In this document: positions 42,623 through 51,888 of the stretch, piece by piece
Numbering within the stretch: position 1 is the stretch's first letter
How the letters are laid out: each line of letters starts with the position of its first letter
NCBI RefSeq assembly: GCF_030622045.1
Contig: NZ_CP130886.1
Location: 3,857,557 to 3,921,556, forward strand
Length of the DNA: 64,000 bases
Direction of reading: 5' to 3'
DNA from: Planctellipticum variicoloris
GTDB taxonomy: Bacteria > Planctomycetota > Planctomycetia > Planctomycetales > Planctomycetaceae
Notes under the pieces: model-generated
Seen by the model: the letters and a program-made list of their open reading frames with translations, nothing else
Database searches by the model: none
What the model was told of the DNA's origin: nothing
Made by a program: the position numbers and the translations under genes

Positions 42623-44002
42623 GTGACGCAATCTGCATTGCTCCGAGACGTCGCTGAACAGATCTGGCGAGCCGGCGTCCGCGCGGTCGACTCGCAGGCT
42701 CTGGTCGAGCAGGCGATTCAATGCCGCGGCGATCAACTCGTCGTCTGCGGCGAATCGTGGTCGCTGGCGGGTCTACGCCGGATCATTGTGGTTGGCGGCG
42801 GCAAGGCCGGGGCCGGAATGGCGGCCGGCGTCGAGCAGGCGCTCGGACCGGAGGTCGCTGCGGAGAAGTTGACCGGCTGGGTCAATGTTCCGGCAGACTG
42901 CGTCCGCGCGCTCGACCGGATTCACCTGCATCCCGCGCGGCCCGCGGGATGCAACGAACCCCGACCGGAGGGGGTGGAAGGGGCGGAGCAGATTCTCGCA
43001 ATGGCCGGTGACGTCGGTCCGTTCGATCTCTGCCTGGTGCTACTGTCCGGCGGAGGGAGCGCCCTGCTTCCCGCGCCTCGTGGAATCGACCTCCCCGCAA
43101 AGCTCGCCCTCACGCGGCTCCTGTCGCGACGCGGCGCCGACATTCACGAACTGAATACCGTTCGCCAGTGCCTGTCGCGGATCAAGGGGGGCGGACTGTT
43201 GCGCGCCGGTGGGGGAGGCCCCGTTCGCACGCTGATCATATCGGATGTGATCGGCGATCCGATCGACATCATCGCCTCGGGTCCGACCTCGACGGCCCCG
43301 CTCCGCCCGGCCATCGCCCGCGAAATCCTGCAGCGTTATGCTCAGTCCGCCGACGACGTTCCGGAGAGCGTCTGGCGGGCACTCGACGCGTTGCAGGCCG
43401 CTCCGCCAGCCGCCATCGATCCGAAGTCCGTCCGGAACACGATCATCGGCAACAATCGCAGCGCCATTGACGCCGCTGCCGTGGCGGCTGCGGCGCTGGG
43501 CTGCGAAGTGCGGATTCTCGCCACCGATGAAGCGGGCTTTGCGTCCGACGCGGGTCGGAGGCTGGCGATTGCGGTTCGTGAAATTCAGCGCGAAATTGCC
43601 GGGACCGGCCGGCGCATCTGCGGTCTGTCCGGCGGAGAACCGGTCGTGGCACTGACTCCCACCGAACTGCCCCGCTCGGGAGGGCGGAATCAGGAGCTTG
43701 TCCTGGCCGCGTGGGAGCAACTGGCTGCCGAAGGTTGCCGTGGTCTGGCCCTGTTGTCGGGGGGGACCGATGGCGAAGACGGTCCGACCGACGCGGCCGG
43801 GGCGCTTCTGGACGAAGAAATCGCGGCCCGCATCACGGCGCTCGGGCTCGACGCCGGAGCGTTCCTGGCAATCAACAATTCCTACGAATTCTTCGCGCGC
43901 GTCGACGGCCTGCTCAAGACGGGACCGACGCATACCAACGTGATGGACCTTCGCGTGGCAGTCATCGTCGACCCCGTCGCGCCTTCGGCTACATCGTCTT
44001 GA
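42623..44002 (+). CDS. gckA: Glycerate 2-kinase (GckA/MOFRL family)
   Basis: A 459-residue kinase. Motifs of the DUF4147/MOFRL family: IIVVGGGKAGAGMAAGVEQA near the N-terminus, LLSGGGSALLPAPRG, LNTVRQCLSRIKGGGL, SDVIGDPIDIIASGPT, and in the C-terminal MOFRL domain RSGGRNQELVLAAW and SGGTDGEDGPTDAAGALLDE. It phosphorylates glycerate in serine, glyoxylate or sugar-acid pathways. A GTG at 42623 with GGAAGG upstream is chosen. Its 3' end overlaps the convergent HD-GYP gene by 14 bases. Confidence 0.92.
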   Translation: MTQSALLRDVAEQIWRAGVRAVDSQALVEQAIQCRGDQLVVCGESWSLAGLRRIIVVGGGKAGAGMAAGVEQALGPEVAAEKLTGWVNVPADCVRALDRIHLHPARPAGCNEPRPEGVEGAEQILAMAGDVGPFDLCLVLLSGGGSALLPAPRGIDLPAKLALTRLLSRRGADIHELNTVRQCLSRIKGGGLLRAGGGGPVRTLIISDVIGDPIDIIASGPTSTAPLRPAIAREILQRYAQSADDVPESVWRALDALQAAPPAAIDPKSVRNTIIGNNRSAIDAAAVAAAALGCEVRILATDEAGFASDAGRRLAIAVREIQREIAGTGRRICGLSGGEPVVALTPTELPRSGGRNQELVLAAWEQLAAEGCRGLALLSGGTDGEDGPTDAAGALLDEEIAARITALGLDAGAFLAINNSYEFFARVDGLLKTGPTHTNVMDLRVAVIVDPVAPSATSS

Positions 44003-45254
44003 GTGCAGGACCGGCCGAGGCGATTTCCACCTCCGGTCGCTGCGAAAGGTCGATCAGCTCAGACTGCTGGCCGCTTTCGGTCCGCGTCACGACCTGGATC
44101 ACGGGGCGAGTGTAGTTTTCGCGATTGCTGCGGATCACGCGGCCGACGCGGCCATCCTGCAGGCGAACCGTCGAACCGAGCGGAAACAGCGACACGGCAT
44201 GCAGCAGCGCCCGCGAGGCGCCTGGATCGAAGAGCCCCTTCCGGGTCTCCTGCAGAATCTGCTCGATCGCCCGGTGCGGCGAAATGCCGGGGTCAACCGG
44301 TCCGGGAGAGACCATCGAAAGATATGCGTCGGCCACGCCGGCGATTCGGGCCAGCGGATGAATCAACGGCGCCCGCTGCTGCTTCGGGAAACCGCTGCCG
44401 TCGAGACGCTCGTGGATCTGCACGGCGACCATTTTGGCCCCCTGCGAGACCTGAGCCTGACTTTCGAGGAGATTCGCCACGAAGAGCGGATGCTTCATGT
44501 AATCGAGTTTCTCGGAAAGCGTCATCTCCGCGCGTGGATGGGCGATCGCGCGCGGCAGAGTGAGCAGCCCGGCATCGTGCAGCAGACAGCCGAGACTCAA
44601 GTCCAGCAATTCCGGCCGCGAAAGCCCCATGACGGTTCCCATGGCGCTGGCGAGCATCGCCGTCTGCACGCTCTGACGCGTCGGATAGTGATCGTCGACC
44701 GGTTGAATGCCTTGTGTCACGTAGAGGTCAATATCTTCCAGGAGCCGATGCAGCCCTTGCACGGAAACTCGCAGGATCTCCCGCGGCTCTACGGTCGAGC
44801 CCTGGACCATCCGTTCGAGTGAGCGATCCGTGGCATTCAGCGAGTCGGCAAACGACTCCTGAAACCGCGTGACCGTGGCTCGATCTGGGAGACCGCTGGC
44901 TGGATGCATTTCGTGGCAGAACGAGGCTGGCGTCCGCTTCCAGCCGACCGGCATGGCCTCGACAGGTTCCGCGGCTGGCGGGGCGTCGCGGGTGGCGCCG
45001 TAATCCGGGCAGATGTTCCGCAGGTCGGATTTGCTGACGAGCACCTGGCTGACGCCGCGCGTCCTCAGCGTTTCGAGCTGCGCTTCGGTCAACTGTTGAC
45101 CTGCCGCGAGCAGAAACTGCCGCCGGCCGGGCCGTGCATCGAAGATCGGCGAGGTCAGAACGGCGCCCGGCTGCAACCGCGAAACTGCGAGCTGGACGAA
45201 GTCCTGCTCCTCCGCTGAACGTGCCGGGCGAGGTGTCGCTGCCGTAACCGCCAT
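43989..45254 (-). CDS. HD-GYP-like protein with altered metal ligands
   Basis: A 421-residue protein. The N-terminal 170 residues carry a DUF3391-like region (VSRLQPGAVLTSPIFDARPG). The HD-GYP domain follows: LGCLLHDAGLLTLP, MKHPLFVANLLE, QIHERLDGSGFP, RIAGVADAYLSMVS. Several canonical residues differ: the first His before the HD motif reads Gln (TRQSVQ), HDxGK is HDAGL, and HHExxDGxGYP is IHERLDGSGFP. It may therefore be a c-di-GMP binder or an altered phosphodiesterase. AAGGTAA lies about eight bases before the ATG at 45254. Confidence 0.8.
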   Translation of the reverse strand: MAVTAATPRPARSAEEQDFVQLAVSRLQPGAVLTSPIFDARPGRRQFLLAAGQQLTEAQLETLRTRGVSQVLVSKSDLRNICPDYGATRDAPPAAEPVEAMPVGWKRTPASFCHEMHPASGLPDRATVTRFQESFADSLNATDRSLERMVQGSTVEPREILRVSVQGLHRLLEDIDLYVTQGIQPVDDHYPTRQSVQTAMLASAMGTVMGLSRPELLDLSLGCLLHDAGLLTLPRAIAHPRAEMTLSEKLDYMKHPLFVANLLESQAQVSQGAKMVAVQIHERLDGSGFPKQQRAPLIHPLARIAGVADAYLSMVSPGPVDPGISPHRAIEQILQETRKGLFDPGASRALLHAVSLFPLGSTVRLQDGRVGRVIRSNRENYTRPVIQVVTRTESGQQSELIDLSQRPEVEIASAGPALKTM

Positions 45255-45468
45255 GGTGTGCTTACCTTCTGCGCCGATTCCGCGTCCGGCGGATGCCGCC
45301 GTCCGGTGAACTGAAGCGGAGAGCGAATCTGTCTCGACGTTTCCCAACGTCATCCGCAAATCTACGTTGCCTTTATCACTCTGCAAATCGGCCGTCTGTA
45401 GCCGACGAAGGGTTCCGGAGCGTGTTTGTGGATTGAGGGGATCTCGCCGATGTTCCGGATTGCGCCGA

Positions 45469-46359
45469 TCACGCAGCGTCTGCGACCTGCGACGGCGCCG
45501 GTTCGCGATACACCACCCGTACCAGCAGGCCGGCCAGGATCAGGCAGCCCCCCAGAATCGTCGCCCGGTCCACGACTTCGCCCCAGAACAGCCAGACCAG
45601 CAGCGGATTGAGCAGCGGCTCCAGCAGTCCGATCAGAACCGCATCCTGCGCGGTCACCTGGCGGATGCCTCGGGCGAACAGAAAGTATGGCAGCGCCATC
45701 TGCAGACATCCCAGGGCTGCAATCCAGCCCCACTGGATCGGCATCAGCGAACTTGCCATCCCGGCGGCGCCCGGCAGGAAGAGCAACCCGCTGCAGGCAT
45801 GGGCCAGAAACACGAGCCCCGCGGCATCCTCCGACCGGAGCCCGCGCAGCGAGAGCACGACCCCCGCGTACGCGACGCCGCTTGCCAGCCCCAGCAGATT
45901 TCCCAGAAAGTATTCCCCCCGCCAGCTCTCGGCCACGATGAGGGAGATTCCCAGCAACGCCAGGACCAGTCCCGCAATTCCCGCCCGGTCACTCCGCTCC
46001 CGGAGGATCAGCGTGCTGAAGGCGAACACCCAGAACGTGCTGGTACACTGCAGGAAAATCGCCGCCGCCGCCGTGGTCCGGGTCACTGCCGAGACGTACG
46101 TCACATTCATTGCGGCGAAGGACAGCAGCAGCGGCGCCAGCCCCCAGCTCCAACGCATCCGTCGCCAGCGGACGAACGGGAGCAGGCAGAACGCCGCGAA
46201 CAAGACCCGGAAACAGGCCAGCACCGGCCCCCGCTCTTCCAGCGGAATCGCGACGATGGCCGGCGACTTCATTCCCAGCCCGCCGCCGCTCCAGAGGACG
46301 ACGGCGGCCAGCACAAGCAGCACGCCGGATCGATGGCCGGTCACCTGCGGAGATTGCAC
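45469..46359 (-). CDS. EamA/DMT-family transporter
   Basis: A 296-residue membrane protein with ten predicted helices in two EamA repeats (first: LAAVVLWSGGGLGMKSPAIV, second: LLGLASGVAYAGVVLSLRGL). The family exports metabolites such as amino acids; the substrate cannot be told. GTG start at 46359. It lies 33 bp downstream of hisA on the same strand and may be co-transcribed with it. Confidence 0.88.
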   Translation of the reverse strand: MQSPQVTGHRSGVLLVLAAVVLWSGGGLGMKSPAIVAIPLEERGPVLACFRVLFAAFCLLPFVRWRRMRWSWGLAPLLLSFAAMNVTYVSAVTRTTAAAAIFLQCTSTFWVFAFSTLILRERSDRAGIAGLVLALLGISLIVAESWRGEYFLGNLLGLASGVAYAGVVLSLRGLRSEDAAGLVFLAHACSGLLFLPGAAGMASSLMPIQWGWIAALGCLQMALPYFLFARGIRQVTAQDAVLIGLLEPLLNPLLVWLFWGEVVDRATILGGCLILAGLLVRVVYREPAPSQVADAA

Positions 46360-46392
46360 GTTCGTTGCGCCTGCGCTGGAAGGAGCGGTCCG

Positions 46393-47142
46393 TTACGAGG
46401 CGTGCGTCAGGGCCACGGCGTCGGCGACGCGGATCACGCCTTCGTAAATCGCGCGGCCGATAATCGCCCCCACGAGCTGCGGCTGCCGCCGACTGATCGC
46501 CAGCAACTGCTGCACATCGGCGAGCGTCGTCACGCCTCCGGATGCGATCACCGGGAAACCCCGATCGGCCAGATGTTCCAGGTCCCGCAACGTCCCGGCG
46601 TCCAGCCCCTGCATCATGCCGTCGTTTGCAATGTTCGTATAAATCACGGCGGCCAGCGGCAGGCCGCGGAACTGCAGCGCCAGCTCTTCGGCCGGGGTCT
46701 GCGAGACGTCCAGCCAGCCTGCGGTCGCGACCATTCCGTTGCGGGCGTCCAGCCCCAGCGCCACCCGTCCCGGATAGCGTTCGACCGCCGCCCGGAACCA
46801 GTCGGGCTGCTTGAGCGCCGCGGTGCCGACGATCGCCCGGTCCAGTCCGATCTCCTCGAGAATCAGCTTCAGCGATTCGTCGTCGCGAATGCCGCCGCCG
46901 ATTTCACACGGAATCGACACGGTCCGCGCGATGGCCCGGAGCGCGTCGACGTTGACCGGTCGGCCGGCCTTGGCGCCGTCCAGATCGACCAGATGCAATC
47001 GCGTGGCGCCTTCGTTGGTCCAGCGTTTCGCCATCGCCGCGGGGTCGTCGCCGAAGACGGTTTCCTGGGCGTAGTCCCCCTGCCGCAGCCGCACACAACA
47101 CCCGCCCCGCAGATCGATCGCCGGCAGAATTTCCATGCTCAC
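46393..47142 (-). CDS. hisA: HisA, phosphoribosylformimino-5-aminoimidazole carboxamide ribotide isomerase
   Basis: A 249-residue (beta-alpha)8 barrel enzyme of histidine biosynthesis. It begins [20 protein letters not shown] with the catalytic Asp in AIDLRGG, has [16 protein letters not shown], the phosphate-binding [11 protein letters not shown], the second catalytic Asp region [10 protein letters not shown] and the second phosphate site [13 protein letters not shown]. Length is normal for HisA. Its partner HisH lies upstream at 47390-47995, separated by a repeat-bearing gap. Confidence 0.96.
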   Translation of the reverse strand: MSMEILPAIDLRGGCCVRLRQGDYAQETVFGDDPAAMAKRWTNEGATRLHLVDLDGAKAGRPVNVDALRAIARTVSIPCEIGGGIRDDESLKLILEEIGLDRAIVGTAALKQPDWFRAAVERYPGRVALGLDARNGMVATAGWLDVSQTPAEELALQFRGLPLAAVIYTNIANDGMMQGLDAGTLRDLEHLADRGFPVIASGGVTTLADVQQLLAISRRQPQLVGAIIGRAIYEGVIRVADAVALTHAS

Positions 47143-47389
47143 AAAACCTCATCTCACAGGGTCCAATTCGCGGACCACGAAGTGCATTCAATGCTTGCTG
47201 ACCGGACACAGAAGAGGAACCACGAATGGCACGAATCAGCACGAATATCGTGAATGCTGACGTCGTGTCAGCAGCCTTTCGTGGATCGACCGCCACTAGG
47301 TCTGTTTCCTGCCGTCAGAGTCCTGGCAGCGCTCCGGGAACCTCATTCATTCGTGTGATTCGTGGTTGTCTCTCGGAAAGTCTTCGCCC
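47143..47389. repeat. ATTCGTG-type repeat pair between hisH and hisA
   Basis: AACCACGAATGGCACGAATC (from about 47218) and TTCGTGTGATTCGTGGT (47350-47366) form an inverted pair with a 100-bp middle. This separates two genes expected to be adjacent. No coding sequence seen. Confidence 0.6.
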
Positions 47390-47995
47390 TCACAGCCGGG
47401 CGAAATTCTCCAGCAGTTTGAGCCCGACTTTCTGGCTCTTTTCCGGATGGAACTGCGTCGCGAACATCCGTCCCCGGGCGACCATCGAGACGAACGGGAT
47501 TCCATAGTCCGTCCTGGCTGCGATGACCGACTCATCGTCCGGCACCACGTGATAGCTGTGGACAAAGTAGACGGACGCCCCCGCGGGAATTCCCTCCAGC
47601 AACGGCTGCCGCCCTACCGGCTCCAGCGAATTCCACCCCATGTGCGGCACTTTCAAATCGGGCAGAGCCGGAAACCGGACGACCTTTCCTGGAATCACTC
47701 CGAGCCCGCGCCACTCTCCATCCTCGAAGCTGACGTCGAACAGGAGTTGGAGTCCCAGGCAGATTCCCAGAAACGACTTGTCCGCCTGAATGTGCGCGCG
47801 AATCGGCTCGGACAACCCGAGGCGGTCCAGTTCGTGGATCGCATCGCGGAACGCTCCCACGCCCGGCAGCACCAGCTTTTCCGCATCGCGAATCTCGTCG
47901 GGCGTGGCAACGATTTCCGCCGCCACTCCCAGACGTTCGAAGGCCTTCTGCACGCTGCGGAGGTTCCCCATTCCGTAGTCGACTATCCGAATCAT
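47390..47995 (-). CDS. hisH: HisH, glutamine amidotransferase subunit of IGP synthase
   Basis: A 201-residue class I amidotransferase. It begins [20 protein letters not shown] and contains the nucleophile elbow [11 protein letters not shown], the oxyanion region [11 protein letters not shown], and the His-Glu pair in FHPEKS. GGAG lies five bases before the ATG at 47995. It provides ammonia to HisF (not in window). Confidence 0.96.
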   Translation of the reverse strand: MIRIVDYGMGNLRSVQKAFERLGVAAEIVATPDEIRDAEKLVLPGVGAFRDAIHELDRLGLSEPIRAHIQADKSFLGICLGLQLLFDVSFEDGEWRGLGVIPGKVVRFPALPDLKVPHMGWNSLEPVGRQPLLEGIPAGASVYFVHSYHVVPDDESVIAARTDYGIPFVSMVARGRMFATQFHPEKSQKVGLKLLENFARL

Positions 47996-48132
47996 CGTCT
48001 CTCCGATCACTCCACGCCGCCCGTCCGCGGTGGCGTCCGTCATGCTGCAGACACCGGACCGTCGGCACAGGGTTCAGGCCGACAGTCTCCGCCACGACCG
48101 GGGCTCCCGGCAAGGGCTGCGGATTGCCGAGT

Positions 48133-49458
48133 TCAGCGTTTCCAGCGGAATCCCGCGCTTCCCGGTCCGATCCCCTGCCACTGCTGCACATGAGATCGCC
48201 CCTGCCCCGCCGCGACACCCGGCCACGCGGCCGGCCGCAGGACCCGGTGACCGGGCGAAACGTCTTTCCCTGCATAGAACGCGAGCTGATCGGCCGAAGT
48301 CCACTCCCCCTCCGGTTCCGGGGGATACAGCGGAATCCCGACGAGCCACTTGAGGCCCTGCACCATCCACAAAGAAACCACGAGCAGCCCCACCATGATC
48401 AGCGCCAGGATCGGAAACAGCCAGCCGAGCGCAAAGAACCGCTCCGCCGCCGGCCAGAGCCACTGCCACCCGAACAGCAGCGTCACTGCCGCCAGACTCA
48501 GATAGGGGCCGTAGGGAATCTCCCGCTCGCGCCTCCAGAGCAACGTCACCGCGACGGCGAGGATCGCAAACAACGGCGCAATGAAGAACACCACGATCGT
48601 CGCCTGCCAGCCCAGAAAGCTCCCGATCATGGCCATCAGGATCACGTCGCCGAAGCCCATCGCCTCCTGCCGCAGCACCCAGGCCCCCACCGCCCGGACG
48701 ATCCACACCACACCGCCGCCGACCACAATCCCCGCCAGACTGGCTGCCAGCCCGTGCCAATGCGGCCACCGGGCAATCCACGCCGGAACCGCCTCGCTGG
48801 AAATCCATCCCTGCACGCCCGTCGGCAGCGCCGACTGCAGCAGTCGGGCCATGCTTGGATCGGTGAACCAGACGGGCACCAGCGTCAGGTGCCCGATCGT
48901 CACGGCTCCCAGCACGCCGACCAGCATCGCCGGCAGAGTCACGCCGTCCGGAATGATCCGCAGGTCGAAGTCGATGAATGTCGCGACCAGCAGAGCCTCG
49001 ACCAGCACCGCGTAATAGAAAAACTGGGCGTTCAGCAGCCAGGATTGGGCTCCGAGATTGCCGGCGTAGACCTGCAGCGGACTGTGAGTCCACCACAGAC
49101 AGCTCTGCTCGGCCGTCGCGCTGTACCCGCCAGGAACGATCGCCGCATACAGCCCTGCCAGCAGCAGACCGTTGAAGGCTTCGATCAGCATGTACCGCAT
49201 CGAAATGTGATGGCGGCAGAACCGGCAGCGGCCGCCGAGGATCAGCCAGCCGAGGATCGGAATGTTATCGCGGGCCAGAATTCTGCGCCGGCAGAACGGA
49301 CACGACGACGGGGGGTGATTGAGACCCCGCAACTGGTCCCACAGCCGTTCGTGTTGCGGAATCCGATAGATACACACATTCAGAAAGCTGCCGATCACGG
49401 CGCCAAACGTAAAGACGATCAGCAGCATGATCCAGAGCGGCAGACCGGCCAGCGTCAT
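48133..49458 (-). CDS. pilD: Type IV prepilin peptidase / N-methyltransferase (A24)
   Basis: A 441-residue membrane protein. The N-terminal part has IGSFLNVCIYRIPQHERLWD and a zinc site of two CxxC pairs (SCPFCRRR and CRFCRHH). The two catalytic Asp residues of the A24 family are seen in ATFIDFDLRIIPDG and MGFGDVILMAMIGSFLG. The protein is longer than the typical 250-290 residues because of an insertion between the two Asp motifs and a C-terminal extension. Its ATG overlaps the aroK stop by one base (TGATG). It would process the DUF1559-type prepilins. Confidence 0.92.
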   Translation of the reverse strand: MTLAGLPLWIMLLIVFTFGAVIGSFLNVCIYRIPQHERLWDQLRGLNHPPSSCPFCRRRILARDNIPILGWLILGGRCRFCRHHISMRYMLIEAFNGLLLAGLYAAIVPGGYSATAEQSCLWWTHSPLQVYAGNLGAQSWLLNAQFFYYAVLVEALLVATFIDFDLRIIPDGVTLPAMLVGVLGAVTIGHLTLVPVWFTDPSMARLLQSALPTGVQGWISSEAVPAWIARWPHWHGLAASLAGIVVGGGVVWIVRAVGAWVLRQEAMGFGDVILMAMIGSFLGWQATIVVFFIAPLFAILAVAVTLLWRREREIPYGPYLSLAAVTLLFGWQWLWPAAERFFALGWLFPILALIMVGLLVVSLWMVQGLKWLVGIPLYPPEPEGEWTSADQLAFYAGKDVSPGHRVLRPAAWPGVAAGQGRSHVQQWQGIGPGSAGFRWKR

Positions 49459-49994
49459 CACGGCCGCACTCCCGCCACATCCGCCGGCAACTGTCGGAGG
49501 ATCGCCGTGACCGTCTCGTGGAGCGGCCGGTCGCAGGTATCGACGGTGATCGTCGAACACTCCGCGTACAGCGGCGTCCGTACCGCGAGCAACTCCTCGA
49601 TCTCCTCGACGCCCCCTCTGGCGGTCAGATCGGGGCGTCGCTGCGAGGCGGGGGAGTGGCGCAGGATGCGTTTCGCGATCGTTTCGACGCTGGCTCGCAG
49701 CCACACGACGGGGCCGGCCGCCGCGAAATCGGCTCGCGTCTCCGGATTCAGCACCGCCCCCCCCCCGGCGGCCAGCACGAGCCGGTCCCGTTTCAGCAGG
49801 TCGACCAGAGTTTCCCGCTCCAGCCGGCGGAACTCCGGCTCACCGTCGGTGGCAAAAATCTCCCGGATCGATCTCCCGGTCCGCTCTTCGAGCTCGACGT
49901 CGGCGTCCACCCAGCTCCAGCCCAGTTTCTGAGCCAGTCGCGGCGCCACGGAGCTCTTTCCGCAACCGCGATAACCGATGAGGGTGATGACCAT
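49458..49994 (-). CDS. aroK: Shikimate kinase
   Basis: A 178-residue P-loop kinase. Walker A is GYRGCGKSSVA, the shikimate-binding segment VDADVELEERTGRSIREIFA includes the conserved DxD, and GGGAVLNPE and RPDL motifs are present. Its stop overlaps the prepilin peptidase start, and the fused aroDE gene lies 63 bp upstream on the same strand, giving three consecutive shikimate activities in one unit. Confidence 0.95.
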   Translation of the reverse strand: MVITLIGYRGCGKSSVAPRLAQKLGWSWVDADVELEERTGRSIREIFATDGEPEFRRLERETLVDLLKRDRLVLAAGGGAVLNPETRADFAAAGPVVWLRASVETIAKRILRHSPASQRRPDLTARGGVEEIEELLAVRTPLYAECSTITVDTCDRPLHETVTAILRQLPADVAGVRP

Positions 49995-50057
49995 GCCAGC
50001 GTCCGGGTGAGTCGACAGCGAAGAGAGGGGATGCTTGAAAACGGCAGTGACGAACTT

Positions 50058-51539
50058 TCAGTATCGAGCGGCCGAGATCGCCCGCCGGAGCGTCGCTCCC
50101 AGCGTTTGCAGGGGAGCGTCGTGCCCGGTAAACAGCTTGAACTGCCCGGCGGCCTGGCGGACGAACATTTCCAGGCCGGAGACGGTCCGGCAGCCGTGCG
50201 CCCGCGCCTGCTTGAGCAGCAGCGTGTTTTCCGGGTTATAGATCGTATCGAACACCAGCATGTCGTCCCGCAGCCAGTTTTCCTGAAACGGCGTGTCGTC
50301 CATGTTGGGATGCATTCCCACCGGCGTACAGTTCACCAGAATATCGGCAAACTCGACGCCCCGGTTTTCCCACGTCACATGCCGGCAGCCGAGCTCTTCG
50401 GCCAGCTTGGCGGTCTTGGAACTTCCCCGGCCGGCGATCTGGAGCACGGCCCCCGCCTTGGACAGCCCCAGTGCGATCGCCCGGGCGACGCCCCCCGAGC
50501 CGAGAATCAGCACCCGCTTCCCTTCGAACGTCTCTCCCTCGCGCAGGCCGAGCGTCAGGCAGTCCATTGCCGCCTGATAGTCCGTGTTTTCGGCCTGCCA
50601 GGCGTTGCCTGCATCCCGATACAGCGTGTTGGCGGCGCCGATTTCCCGGACCGCCTGAGAGGCTCCGCCGGCATATTTTTCGGCCACGGCTTCCTTGTGC
50701 GGAATTGTGACGCTCAAACCCCGGAAATCGAGCCATTCAAACGCATCCAGCACGCCGGAAAGCTGGTCTTTCGCCACGCGGATCGGGACATAGACGCCGT
50801 TGAAGCCGATCTCCGCCATCGCGGCGTTGTGCAGCCTGGGGCTCAGGCTGTGCCCGATCGGGTCGCCCAGGACGCCGAAGAGCTGCGTCTCGGAATTGAT
50901 CCGATCATAGTGGTACAGGTCCCGCATCTCTTCGAACGACAACTGCCCCGGCGCGAGTTCGCGTTCTGCGCTGAAGGTGGCATAGGTGAACGGCGCCCCG
51001 TACTTTCCGCACAGGATCCGGCTCATCACACCAAACTCGCCCATGCAGAAGGCGATCGTCGGAACCTTCGAACCCGAGGCGATCTTCAGCAATCGCACAC
51101 AATCCGCGGGCGAATTCGCCGTCGTTACGATTTTGATGACGTCCGGGTCGCACTCCGTCATCAGATCGTAGAACTCCTCGACATTATCGGGAGTCTCGGA
51201 GAAGTTGTGGTAGCTGACGATCCGCTTCGTCTTGCCGTACCGCGGAACTTTTTTCGCGATGTCGTATTCGAGGTCGACGTACTCTGCACCGGAAATGATC
51301 GCGGTGCGCAACAGCATCAGCCGCTGCTCTTCCGAGCCGCTCCAGCGGCCCCCGTCGGGAGGCCGGCGGCAGGTCACGACCGTGGGGGTCGGGCGATCCT
51401 TCAACAGCCGGCCGACGTCGGGGGCGGTTTTCAGGTAGTCGATCCGCAGCTCGACCAGCTCAGCGCCCCGTTCGGCAAGCGCTTTGTGTTCAGCCAGCAC
51501 CATGCGGTGACGGGTCCGGGCCAAGCTCACGCAGATCAT
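50058..51539 (-). CDS. aroDE: Bifunctional type I 3-dehydroquinate dehydratase / shikimate dehydrogenase
   Basis: A 493-residue fusion. Residues 1-215 are a type I dehydroquinase, with EYVDLEYDIAKKV, the catalytic His in RIVSYHNFSETP and the Schiff-base Lys in DVIKIVTTANSP. Residues 225-493 are shikimate dehydrogenase: FGVLGDPIGHSLSPRLHNAA, SVTIPHKEAV (catalytic Lys), AENTDYQAAMDC (Asp) and the NADP loop ILGSGGVARAIALGL. The start MICVSLARTRH is chosen because family similarity begins there. Fusions in this order also occur in plants and Chlamydiae. It would feed the AroK step downstream. Confidence 0.95.
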   Translation of the reverse strand: MICVSLARTRHRMVLAEHKALAERGAELVELRIDYLKTAPDVGRLLKDRPTPTVVTCRRPPDGGRWSGSEEQRLMLLRTAIISGAEYVDLEYDIAKKVPRYGKTKRIVSYHNFSETPDNVEEFYDLMTECDPDVIKIVTTANSPADCVRLLKIASGSKVPTIAFCMGEFGVMSRILCGKYGAPFTYATFSAERELAPGQLSFEEMRDLYHYDRINSETQLFGVLGDPIGHSLSPRLHNAAMAEIGFNGVYVPIRVAKDQLSGVLDAFEWLDFRGLSVTIPHKEAVAEKYAGGASQAVREIGAANTLYRDAGNAWQAENTDYQAAMDCLTLGLREGETFEGKRVLILGSGGVARAIALGLSKAGAVLQIAGRGSSKTAKLAEELGCRHVTWENRGVEFADILVNCTPVGMHPNMDDTPFQENWLRDDMLVFDTIYNPENTLLLKQARAHGCRTVSGLEMFVRQAAGQFKLFTGHDAPLQTLGATLRRAISAARY

Positions 51540-51888
51540 GGATCGATTTGTCTCACAATTCAGGGCCTGGGCGACGCACCTGCCGTGCGTCTTTACGTTC
51601 CCAGCATAACGGTCCCGGCAGACTTCTCGTAGCGTGACACCGCCATGCGAGACCGGTTCCCCTTGCGTCGGTCCGGAATGTGCAACGATTGCACGGATTG
51701 ACGGGCCGAGTTCTCCAGCAGCTGCCCGCTTCAAGCGTCCGCCGGGTGGCAGGAGCAGGAGCATCTCCGCGATTCCCCGGTATCGATCCCCCTGTTCGCA
51801 GGCAGAGCCCGGAAACGAGAGCCGATGAAACCAGTTTCAGGCCCGTCTTCTCCGGCTTTCCGCTCTCCGCTCGAAGCTCTCAGCCCCT
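51540..51888. other. Intergenic stretch between mutL and aroDE
   Basis: No gene, hairpin with T-run or clear promoter found in these 349 bases; a promoter for aroDE is expected on the minus strand. Confidence 0.4.

Noticed and set aside
41930-42736. Minus-strand frame of 268 codons upstream of the glycerate kinase gene
   Set aside because: Runs through dispersed repeats and into the antisense of gckA; composition is not protein-like.
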